The notes beneath the pieces are model-generated. The model searched no databases and was not told the DNA's origin. It saw nothing but the letters and a program-made list of their open reading frames with translations. Positions 36,521 to 48,289 of a stretch of DNA of 64,000 bases are shown here, one piece after another. Each line of letters begins with the position of its first letter. The first letter of the stretch is position 1. The position numbers and the translations under genes are program-made. The DNA is from Nymphalis io (taxonomy: Eukaryota; Arthropoda; Insecta; Lepidoptera; Nymphalidae). Location: NCBI RefSeq assembly GCF_905147045.1, contig NC_065918.1, positions 13,640,001 to 13,704,000 of the forward strand. The letters are read 5' to 3'.

Positions 36521-36789
36521 ATATACATGCCTGGCTTTTACGTCCGGCAATTTGCCTGATACCGATTTAACGGTGGGAATAATTTTCTGTCGGATTTATT
36601 ACACACAATGATGCAATGCTATAGATAAATGCACTTAGCAGAAAAATCCATTATATAGCTTTTAATACGCCTCAGGGTTGAGATAAGGTGTCCATTCTAT
36701 TGACCACTCGATTCACTTAACATTTTCATGTATGTTATGGACCCATTAAATATAGATAGATATAGGCTTAGAGATGCCTTAGATAAAAA

Positions 36790-37095
36790 GCCAAGATGGC
36801 CTAGTGGTTAGAACGCGTGAATCTTAACCGATGATTGTGGGTTCAAACCCGGGCAAGCACCACTGTATTTTCATGTGCTTAATTTGGGTTTACAATTCAT
36901 CTCGTACTTTACGGTGAAGGAAAACATCGTGAGGAAACCTGCATGTGTCTAATTTCGTTGAAATTATGCCACATGTGTATTCTACCAACCCGCATTGGAG
37001 CAGCGTGGTGGAATAAGCTCCAAACCTTCTCCTCAAAAGGGATAGGAGGCCTTAGCCCAGCAGTGGAACATTAACGGGCTGTTACTGTTACTGTA
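36790..37095 (+). mobile_element. Full-length Metulj-like SINE, second copy in tandem orientation
   Basis: Same family and direction as the copy at 36216, about 270 bases downstream. It carries the canonical box B and the tail caaaagggataggaggccttagcccagcagtgg. Both copies are preceded by agataaaaag. This is either a shared insertion preference or part of the element's 5' end. Confidence 0.92.
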
Positions 37096-37329
37096 CATTA
37101 AATATATTTTAAAATAAATAAATCCTTATGAATTAACTGTTATCAATAATTATTAATTTTTATTTTGCAGGATTGCTCGATTCTTCAAACGACTCTTGCG
37201 ACGAATCCTGGATCAGCTCTCTTTTCTATCATCTGAATTTTATCTTATTGTATCAAGTTTCTGTATATATTATTTAACTTCACAATAGTCCATATTTTGT
37301 TAATCTGCCACCACGCTCCTCGTTATTGT

Positions 37330-37520
37330 TTATTTATTACAGTAATTCATAGGAAGATAACAGGGCGATTGACCTTCTTCCCAGAAGGAGGTCCCAAACA
37401 GAAGAACCTTTATCGATGTAGTATTATATTGTTAGGACCAAATTGTGGGAAGAAGATTTGGGGGACTCAATCATATGGGTGGTTCTTTAAATTCTGATTA
37501 AGTTCAAAATTTCCATAGAC
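37330..37520 (+). repeat. Possible ancient copy of the satellite's 253-bp segment
   Basis: ataacagggcgattgacc, then ttgggggactcaatcatatgggtggttctttaaattctgattaagttc, follow the same order as taacagg...gagattgggcc and ggggacatcaatctatggggtggtttacttcattccc...cttattcaatc in the satellite spacer. Identity is weak and gapped. Confidence 0.35.
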
Positions 37521-37844
37521 CAGTTTCTATTTTGATACTTTATTCATAATGAAAATTTTGACTTTAAAACTCCAAAAGAGTTAGCGTGGTAGTATTCATA
37601 AGGTCGGCTATTTAAAAAGTTAATATCCTACTATTTTTTATAAAACTTCAACCAAAGAATCTCTTAATTCATCGACACTAATACACATCATCAACCAATC
37701 AAATCACTCTGTTGGTTACTCCATACCTAGAGAAGAGCCTATAACTAACTATAGAATAACAATCATCTAATTGAGTTATAATTTTCGATTAAAAATTCCG
37801 TTTTTTGCATAGCCAATTTTCCGTAATTTGACTTTGATTTTGAA
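37521..37844. other. AT-rich spacer before the satellite array
   Basis: Nothing recognised. Confidence 0.4.
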
Positions 37845-38182
37845 TTAAGCAAAAACACTACAACATATTTTTTTTCAAATTCATTACTACTATTATAGTT
37901 TTCCAGATTAAGTTGTCTCGATACCGATGTAACCAATATTCATTCCTCCATAACGCGCAATAGTTACACAAAAACACTACAACTTATTTATTTTTTCAAA
38001 TTCATTACTACTACCATAGTCTGCCAGATTAAGTTGTCTCGATACCGATATAACCAATATTCATTCCTCCATAACGCGCAATAGTTACACACAAACACTA
38101 CAACTTATTTATTTTTTCAAATTCATTACTACTACCATAGTCTGCCAGATTAAGTTGTCTCGATACCGATATAAACAAAAAA

Positions 38183-38322
38183 TTTTTTTTTTATAGAACA
38201 GGAAGGTGGACGAGCGTATAGGCCACCTGATGGTAAGTGGTCACCAAACGCCCGTAGACATTGGCATTGTAAGAAATGTCAACCATCGCTTACAGCCAAT
38301 GCGCCACCAACCTTGGGAACTA
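38183..38322 (+). mobile_element. LINE-tail fragment inserted in a satellite monomer
   Basis: tttttatagaacaggaaggtggacgagcg, ggccacctgatggtaagtgg and gcgccaccaaccttgggaacta are the front part of the family at 19057. They interrupt a 121-bp monomer between gatataa and tattcattcct. The monomer resumes after the insert. Confidence 0.85.
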
Positions 38323-41300
38323 ATATATATTCATTCCTGCTTTACGCGCAATAGTTACACACAAACACTACAACTTATTTCTTTTTTCAAATTCATTACC
38401 TTTGTTATAGTCTGCCAGATTAAGTTGTCTCGATACCGATATAACCAATATTCATTCCTCCATTACGCGCAATAGTAACATACAAACACTACAACTTATT
38501 TCTTTTTTCAAATTCATTACCTTTGTTATAGTCTGCCAGATTAAGTTGTCTCGATACCGATATAACCAATATTCATTCCTCCATTACGCGCAATAGTAAC
38601 ACACAAACACTACAACTTATTTATTTTTTCAAATTCATTACTACTACCATAGTCTGCCAGATTAAGTTGTCTCGATACCGATATAACCAATATTCATTCC
38701 TCCATTACGCGCAATAGTTGCATTTAGTGCATTTTCACTGTGTTCAATAAATTCTTATTTATTAGTTATTTTATCGTAACAGGAAATGTTGTTAGGGGGT
38801 GAAGGGGAGATTGGGCCTATCCAAAAAGAAAACCGAACACAGAAAACATCTAACACGATAAAGTTATCTTCCTTCGGGTTTTACTTTATAAAGGGTAAGG
38901 GGACATCAATCTATGGGGTGGTTTACTTCATTCCCTAGTAAACTTATTCAATCAGGAAAAACTTTGAGTATTACTATACAATACAACAATATATATCTTT
39001 TTTCAAATTCATTACTACCATTATAGTCTGCCAGATTAAGTTGTCTCGATACCGATATAACCAATATTCATTCCTCCATTACGCGCAATAGTTACACAAA
39101 AACACTACAACTTATTTCTTTTTTCAAATTCATTACTACCATTATAGTCTACCAGATTAAGTTGTCACGATACCGATATAACCAATATTCATTCCTCCAT
39201 TACGCGCAATAGTAACACACAAACACTACAACTTATTTCTTTTTTCAAATTCATTACTACCATTATGGTCTACCAGATAAAGTTGTCACGATACCGATAT
39301 AACCAATATTCATTCCTCCATTACGCGCAATAGTTACACAAAAACACTACAACTTATTTCTTTTTTCAAATTCATTACTACCATTATAGTCTACCAGATT
39401 AAGTTGTCACGATACCGATATAACCAATATTCATTCCTCCATTACGCGCAATAGTAACACACAAACACTACAACTTATTTCTTTTTTCAAATTCATTACT
39501 ACCATTATGGTCTACCAGATAAAGTTGTCTCGATACCGACATAACCAATATTCATTCCTCCATTACGCGCAATAGTTGCATTTAGTGCATTTTCACTGTG
39601 TTCAATAAATTCTTATTTATTAGTTATTTTATCGTAACAGGAAATGTTGTTAGGGGGTGAAGGGGAGATTGGGCCTTTCCAAAATGAAAACCGAACACAG
39701 AAAACATCTAACACGATAAAGTTATCTTTCTTCGGTTTTTACTTTATAAAGGGTAAGGGGACATCAATCTATGGGGTGGTTTACTTCATTCCCTAGTAAA
39801 CTTATTCAATCAGGAAAAACTTTGAGTATTACTATACAATACAACAATATATATCTTTTTTCAAATTCATTACTACCATTATAGTCTGCCAGATTAAGTT
39901 GTCTCGATACCGATATAACCAATATTCATTCCTCCATTACGCGCAATAGTTACACAAAAACACTACAACTTATTTCTTTTTTCAAATTCATTACTACCAT
40001 TATAGTCTACCAGATTAAGTTGTCTCGATACCGATATAACCAATATTCATTCCTCCATTACGCGCAATATTTACACAAAAACACTACAACTTATTTCTTT
40101 TTTCAAATTCATTACTACCATTATAGTCCACCAGATTAAGTTGTCTCGATACCGATATAACCAATATTCATTCCTCCATTACGCGCAATAGTTGCATTTA
40201 GTGCATTTTCACTGTGTTCAATAAATTCTTATTTATTAGTTATTTTATCGTAACAGGAAATGTTGTTAGGGGGTGAAGGGGAGATTGGGCCTTTCCAAAA
40301 TGAAAACCGAACACAGAAAACATCTAACACGATAAAGTTATCTTTCTTCGGTTTTTACTTTATAAAGGGTAAGGGGACATCAATCTATGGGGTGGTTTAC
40401 TTCATTCCCTAGTAAACTTATTCAATCAGGAAAAACTTTGAGTATTACTATACAATACAACAATATATATCTTTTTTCAAATTCATTACTACCATTATAG
40501 TCTGCCAGATTAAGTTGTCTCGATACCGATATAACCAATATTCATTCCTCCATTACGCGCAATAGTTACACAAAAACACTACAACTTATTTCTTTTTTCA
40601 AATTCATTACTACCATTATGGTCTACCAGATAAAGTTGTCTCGATACCGACATAACCAATATTCATTCCTCCATTACGCGCAATAGTTGCATTTAGTGCA
40701 TTTTCACTGTGTTCAATAAATTCTTATTTATTAGTTATTTTATCGTAACAGGAAATGTTGTTAGGGGGTGAAGGGGAGATTGGGCCTTTCCAAAATGAAA
40801 ACCGAACACAGAAAACATCTAACACGATAAAGTTATCTTTCTTCGGTTTTTACTTTATAAAGGGTAAGGGGACATCAATCTATGGGGTGGTTTACTTCAT
40901 TCCCTAGTAAACTTATTCAATCAGGAAAAACTTTGAGTATTACTATACAATACAACAATATATATCTTTTTTCAAATTCATTACTACCATTATAGTCTGC
41001 CAGATTAAGTTGTCTCGATACCGATATAACCAATATTCATTCCTCCATTACGCGCAATAGTTACACAAAAACACTACAACTTATTTCTTTTTTCAAATTC
41101 ATTACTACCATTATGGTCTACCAGATAAAGTTGTCTCGATACCGACATAACCAATATTCATTCCTCCATTACGCGCAATAGTTGCATTTAGTGCATTTTC
41201 ACTGTGTTCAATAAATTCTTATTTATTAGTTATTTTATCGTAACAGGAAATGTTGTTAGGGGGTGAAGGGGAGATTGGGCCTTTCCAAAATGAAAACCGA

Positions 41301-44300
41301 ACACAGAAAACATCTAACACGATAAAGTTATCTTTCTTCGGTTTTTACTTTATAAAGGGTAAGGGGACATCAATCTATGGGGTGGTTTACTTCATTCCCT
41401 AGTAAACTTATTCAATCAGGAAAAACTTTGAGTATTACTATACAATACAACAATATATATCTTTTTTCAAATTCATTACTACCATTATAGTCTGCCAGAT
41501 TAAGTTGTCTCGATACCGATATAACCAATATTCATTCCTCCATTACGCGCAATAGTTGCATTTAGTGCATTTTCACTGTGTTCAATAAATTCTTATTTAT
41601 TAGTTATTTTATCGTACAGGAAATGTTGTTAGGGGGTGAAGGGGAGATTGGGCCTTTCCAAAATGAAAACCGAACACAGAAAACATCTAACACGATAAAG
41701 TTATCTTTCTTCGGTTTTTACTTTATAAAGGGTAAGGGGACATCAATCTATGGGGTGGTTTACTTCATTCCCTAGTAAACTTATTCAATCAGGAAAAACT
41801 TTGAGTATTACTATACAATACAACAATATATATCTTTTTTCAAATTCATTACTACCATTATAGTCTGCCAGATTAAGTTGTCTCGATACCGATATAACCA
41901 ATATTCATTCCTCCATTACGCGCAATAGTTACACAAAAACACTACAACTTATTTCTTTTTTCAAATTCATTACTACCATTATAGTCTGCCAGATTAAGTT
42001 GTCTCGATACCGATATAACCAATATTCATTCCTCCATTACGCGCAATAGTTACACAAAAACACTACAACTTATTTCTTTTTTCAAATTCATTACTACCAT
42101 TATGGTCTACCAGATAAAGTTGTCTCGATACCGACATAACCAATATTCATTCCTCCATTACGCGCAATAGTTGCATTTAGTGCATTTTCACTGTGTTCAA
42201 TAAATTCTTATTTATTAGTTATTTTATCGTAACAGGAAATGTTGTTAGGGGGTGAAGGGGAGATTGGGCCTTTCCAAAATGAAAACCGAACACAGAAAAC
42301 ATCTAACACGATAAAGTTATCTTTCTTCGGTTTTTACTTTATAAAGGGTAAGGGGACATCAATCTATGGGGTGGTTTACTTCATTCCCTAGTAAACTTAT
42401 TCAATCAGGAAAAACTTTGAGTATTACTATACAATACAACAATATATATCTTTTTTCAAATTCATTACTACCATTATAGTCTGCCAGATTAAGTTGTCTC
42501 GATACCGATATAACCAATATTCATTCCTCCATTACGCGCAATAGTTGCATTTAGTGCATTTTCACTGTGTTCAATAAATTCTTATTTATTAGTTATTTTA
42601 TCGTAACAGGAAATGTTGTTAGGGGGTGAAGGGGAGATTGGGCCTTTCCAAAATGAAAACCGAACACAGAAAACATCTAACACGATAAAGTTATCTTTCT
42701 TCGGTTTTTACTTTATAAAGGGTAAGGGGACATCAATCTATGGGGTGGTTTACTTCATTCCCTAGTAAACTTATTCAATCAGGAAAAACTTTGAGTATTA
42801 CTATACAATACAACAATATATATCTTTTTTCAAATTCATTACTACCATTATAGTCTGCCAGATTAAGTTGTCTCGATACCGATATAACCAATATTCATTC
42901 CTCCATTACGCGCAATAGTTACACAAAAACACTACAACTTATTTCTTTTTTCAAATTCATTACTACCATTATAGTCTACCAGATTAAGTTGTCACGATAC
43001 CGATATAACCAATATTCATTCCTCCATTACGCGCAATAGTTACACAAAAACACTACAACTTATTTCTTTTTTCAAATTCATTACTACCATTATAGTCCAC
43101 CAGATTAAGTTGTCTCGATACCGATATAACCAATATTCATTCCTCCATTACGCGCAATAGTTGCATTTAGTGCATTTTCACTGTGTTCAATAAATTCTTA
43201 TTTATTAGTTATTTTATCGTAACAGGAAATGTTGTTAGGGGGTGAAGGGGAGATTGGGCCTTTCCAAAATGAAAACCGAACACAGAAAACATCTAACACG
43301 ATAAAGTTTTCTTTCTTCGGTTTTTACTTTATAAAGGGTAAGGGGACATCAATCTATGGGGTGGTTTACTTCATTCCCTAGTAAACTTATTCAATCAGGA
43401 AAAACTTTGAGTATTACTATACAATACAACAATATATATCTTTTTTCAAATTCATTACTACCATTATAGTCTGCCAGATTAAGTTGTCTCGATACCGATA
43501 TAACCAATATTCATTCCTCCATTACGCGCAATAGTTACACAAAAACACTACAACTTATTTCTTTTTTCAAATTCATTACTACCATTATAGTCTACCAGAT
43601 TAAGTTGTCACGATACCGATATAACCAATATTCATTCCTCCATTACGCGCAATAGTTACACAAAAACACTACAACTTATTTCTTTTTTCAAATTCATTAC
43701 TACCATTATGGTCTACCAGATAAAGTTGTCTCGATACCGACATAACCAATATTCATTCCTCCATTACGCGCAATAGTTGCATTTAGTGCATTTTCACTGT
43801 GTTCAATAAATTCTTATTTATTAGTTATTTTATCGTAACAGGAAATGTTGTTAGGGGGTGAAGGGGAGATTGGGCCTTTCCAAAATGAAAACCGAACACA
43901 GAAAACATCTAACACGATAAAGTTATCTTTCTTCGGTTTTTACTTTATAAAGGGTAAGGGGACATCAATCTATGGGGTGGTTTACTTCATTCCCTAGTAA
44001 ACTTATTCAATCAGGAAAAACTTTGAGTATTACTATACAATACAACAATATATATCTTTTTTCAAATTCATTACTACCATTATAGTCTGCCAGATTAAGT
44101 TGTCTCGATACCGATATAACCAATATTCATTCCTCCATTACGCGCAATAGTTACACAAAAACACTACAACTTATTTCTTTTTTCAAATTCATTACTACCA
44201 TTATAGTCTACCAGATTAAGTTGTCACGATACCGATATAACCAATATTCATTCCTCCATTACGCGCAATAGTTACACAAAAACACTACAACTTATTTCTT

Positions 44301-46493
44301 TTTTCAAATTCATTACTACCATTATAGTCTACCAGATTAAGTTGTCTCGATACCGATATAACCAATATTCATTCCTCCATTACGCGCAATAGTTGCATTT
44401 AGTGCATTTTCACTGTGTTCAATAAATTCTTATTTATTAGTCATTTTATCATAACAGGAAATGTTGTTAGGGGGTGAAGGGGAGATTGGGCCTTTCCAAA
44501 ATGAAAACCGAACACAGAAAACATCTAACACGATAAAGTTATCTTTCTTCGGTTTTTACTTTATAAAGGGTAAGGGGACATCAATCTATGGGGTGGTTTA
44601 CTTCATTCCCTAGTAAACTTATTCAATCAGGAAAAACTTTGAGTATTACTATACAATACAACAATATATATCTTTTTTCAAATTCATTACTACCATTATA
44701 GTCTGCCAGATTAAGTTGTCTCGATACCGATATAACCAATATTCATTCCTCCATTACGCGCAATAGTTACACAAAAACACTACAACTTATTTCTTTTTTC
44801 AAATTCATTACTACCATTATAGTCTACCAGATTAAGTTGTCACGATACCGATATAACCAATATTCATTCCTCCATTACGCGCAATAGTTACACAAAAACA
44901 CTACAACTTATTTCTTTTTTCAAATTCATTACTACCATTATAGTCTACCAGATTAAGTTGTCACGATACCGATATAACCAATATTCATTCCTCCATTACG
45001 CGCAATAGTAACACACAAACACTACAACTTATTTCTTTTTTCAAATTCATTACTACCATTATGGTCTACCAGATAAAGTTGTCTCGATACCGACATAACC
45101 AATATTCATTCCTCCATTACGCGCAATAGTTGCATTTAGTGCATTTTCACTGTGTTCAATAAATTCTTATTTATTAGTTATTTTATCGTAACAGGAAATG
45201 TTGTTAGGGGGTGAAGGGGAGATTGGGCCTTTCCAAAATGAAAACCGAACACAGAAAACATCTAACACGATAAAGTTATCTTTCTTCGGTTTTTACTTTA
45301 TAAAGGGTAAGGGGACATCAATCTATGGGGTGGTTTACTTCATTCCCTAGTAAACTTATTCAATCAGGAAAAACTTTGAGTATTACTATACAATACAACA
45401 ATATATATCTTTTTTCAAATTCATTACTACCATTATAGTCTGCCAGATTAAGTTGTCTCGATACCGATATAACCAATATTCATTCCTCCATTACGCGCAA
45501 TAGTTGCATTTAGTGCATTTTCACTGTGTTCAATAAATTCTTATTTATTAGTTATTTTATCGTAACAGGAAATGTTGTTAGTGGGTGAAGGGGAGATTGG
45601 GCCTTTCCAAAATGAAAACCGAACACAGAAAACATCTAACACGATAAAGTTATCTTTCTTCGGTTTTTACTTTATAAAGGGTAAGGGGACATCAATCTAT
45701 GGGGTGGTTTACTTCATTCCCTAGTAAACTTATTCAATCAGGAAAAACTTTGAGTATTACTATACAATACAACAATATATATCTTTTTTCAAATTCATTA
45801 CTACCATTATAGTCTGCCAGATTAAGTTGTCTCGATACCGATATAACCAATATTCATTCCTCCATTACGCGCAATAGTTACACAAAAACACTACAACTTA
45901 TTTCTTTTTTCAAATTCATTACTACCATTATAGTCTACCAGATTAAGTTGTCACGATACCGATATAACCAATATTCATTCCTCCATTACGCGCAACAGTT
46001 ACACAAAAACACTACAACTTATTTCTTTTTTCAAATTCATTACTACCATTATAGTCCACCAGATTAAGTTGTCTCGATACCGATATAACCAATATTCATT
46101 CCTCCATTACGCGCAATAGTTGCATTTAGTGCATTTTCACTGTGTTCAATAAATTCTTATTTATTAGTTATTTTATCGTAACAGGAAATGTTGTTAGGGG
46201 GTGAAGGGGAGATTGGGCCTTTCCAAAATGAAAACCGAACACAGAAAACATCTAACACGATAAAGTTATCTTTCTTCGGTTTTTACTTTATAAAGGGTAA
46301 GGGGACATCAATCTATGGGGTGGTTTACTTCATTCCCTAGTAAACTTATTCAATCAGGAAAAACTTTGAGTATTACTATACAATACAACAATATATATCT
46401 TTTTTCAAATTCATTACTACCATTATAGTCTGCCAGATTAAGTTGTCTCGATACCGATATAACCAATATTCATTCCTCCATTACGCGCAATAG

Positions 46494-46901
46494 TTGCATT
46501 TAGTGCATTTTCACTGTGTTCAATAAATTCTTATTTATTAGTTATTTTATCTTAACAGAAAATGTTGTTAGGGGGTGAAGGGGAGATTGGGCCATTCAAA
46601 AATGAAAACCGAACACAGAGAATACCTAACACGATAAAGTTATCTTTTTTCGGTTTTTACTTTGTAAAGGGTAAGGGGACATCAATCTGTGGGGTGGTTT
46701 GCTTCGGTCCCTAATGCACATTTTTAATCAATCAGGAAAACCGAGAGTATTGCTATACAATACTACAACACATATATTTTTTCAAATTCATTACCAGTAT
46801 TATTGTTTGCCCGATTAAGTTGTCTCGATACTATTGTTTGCCACAATAAGTTGTTCCGATACCGACATAACCAATATTCATTCCTCCATTACGCGCAATA
46901 G
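46494..46901. repeat. Aberrant 408-bp satellite unit
   Basis: This unit is more diverged than its neighbours and 34 bp longer than 374. Around 46796-46865 a stretch (tattgtttgcc...taagttgt...cgatac) is imperfectly duplicated. It is an old variant stranded among homogenised units. Confidence 0.85.
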
Positions 46902-48289
46902 TTGCATTTAGTGCATTTTCACTGTGTTCAATAAATTCTTATTTATTAGTTATTTTATCGTAACAGGAAATGTTGTTAGGGGGTGAAGGGGAGATTGGGC
47001 CTTTCCAAAATGAAAACCGAACACAGAAAACATCTAACACGATAAAGTTATCTTTCTTCGGTTTTTACTTTATAAAGGGTAAGGGGACATCAATCTATGG
47101 GGTGGTTTACTTCATTCCCTAGTAAACTTATTCAATCAGGAAAAACTTTGAGTATTACTATACAATACAACAATATATATCTTTTTTCAAATTCATTACT
47201 ACCATTATAGTCTGCCAGATTAAGTTGTCTCGATACCGATATAACCAATATTCATTCCTCCATTACGCGCAATAGTTACACAAAAACACTACAACTTATT
47301 TCTTTTTTCAAATTCATTACTACCATTATAGTCTACCAGATTAAGTTGTCACGATACCGATATAACCAATATTCATTCCTCCATTACGCGCAATAGTTAC
47401 ACAAAAACACTACAACTTATTTCTTTTTTCAAATTCATTACTACCATTATAGTCTACCAGATTAAGTTGTCACGATACCGATATAACCAATATTCATTCC
47501 TCCATTACGCGCAATAGTAACACACAAACACTACAACTTATTTCTTTTTTCAAATTCATTACTACCATTATGGTCTACCAGATAAAGTTGTCTCGATACC
47601 GACATAACCAATATTCATTCCTCCATTACGCGCAATAGTTACATTTAGTGCATTTTCACTGTGCTCCATAAATTCTTATTTATTAGTTATTTTATCTTAA
47701 CAGAAAATGTTGTTAGGGGGTGAAGGGGAGATTGGGCCATTCCAAAATGAAAACCGAACACAGAATACATCTAACACGATAAAGTTATCTTTCTTCGGTT
47801 TTTACTTTGTAAAGGGTAAGGGGACATCAATCTTTGGGGTGGTTTGCTTCGATCCCTAATACACATTTTTAATCAATCAGGAAAACTGAGAGTACTACTA
47901 TACAATACTACAACATATATATTTTTTCAAATTCATTACCAGTATTATTGTTTGCCAGATTAAGTTATCTCGATACCGATATAAACAATATTCATTCCTC
48001 CAATACGCGCAATAGTTACATTTAGTGCATTTTCACTGTGTTCAATAAATTCTTATTTATTAGTTATTTTATCGTAACAGGAAATGTTGTTAGGGGGTGT
48101 AGGGGAGATTGGCTATTCCAAAATGAAAACCGAACACCGAAAACACCTAACACTATAAAGTTATCCCATAAAAATAGAAAATCTTAGAGTACTACTATAC
48201 AACATTACAACATATAACCATTTCATTCCTTCAATACGCGGAATAGTTATAATTTATTCATTTTCATTACTTTCAACACATTATTTTGT

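Larger units (their letters stand above)
36118..37300 (+). other. 3'UTR of the BTB gene with a probable 3'UTR intron
   Basis: Eight bases after the TAA is a consensus donor (ccattg followed by taagta; GT at 36126-36127). A pyrimidine-rich acceptor (aatttttattttgcag) ends at 37170. The predicted last exon starts at 37171 and is non-coding. With the stop only 8 bases before the junction, nonsense-mediated decay is not expected. No clear AATAAA was found downstream, so the transcript end is unknown. Confidence 0.45.
37845..48280. repeat. Compound satellite array: 121-bp monomers with a 253-bp interspersed segment
   Basis: The 121-bp monomer runs from ttacacaaaaacactacaac through ccagattaagttgtctcgat and ccaatattcattcctccatt to acgcgcaatag. 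A 253-bp segment (starting ttgcatttagtgcattttcac, including aataaattcttatttatt, ttagggggtgaaggggagat and ggggacatcaatctatgggg) interrupts it. Starts of the segment are at 38718, 39576, 40192, 40687, 41182, 41556, 42171, 42545, 43161, 43777, 44393, 45130, 45504, 46120, 46494, 46902, 47639 and 48016. The gaps are 858, 616, 495, 495, 374, 615, 374, 616, 616, 616, 737, 374, 616, 374, 408, 737 and 377, that is 374 + 121n with small exceptions. Inner units are almost identical; units at both edges are diverged. No coding function is seen: the frame at 41578 arises from a one-base deletion in one unit. Confidence 0.97.

Noticed and set aside
36371..36559. 62-codon + frame (and its antisense at 36316-36528)
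   Set aside because: Both lie wholly inside a SINE.
41578..41775. 65-codon + frame inside the satellite
   Set aside because: It exists only because this one unit lost a base (ttatcgtacagg instead of ttatcgtaacagg), which skips the in-frame stop present in the other units.
37845..48280. CRISPR-like repeat/spacer appearance
   Set aside because: The repeats are 121 bp, the interspersed 253-bp segment is itself identical between units, and the genome is eukaryotic. It is a satellite.
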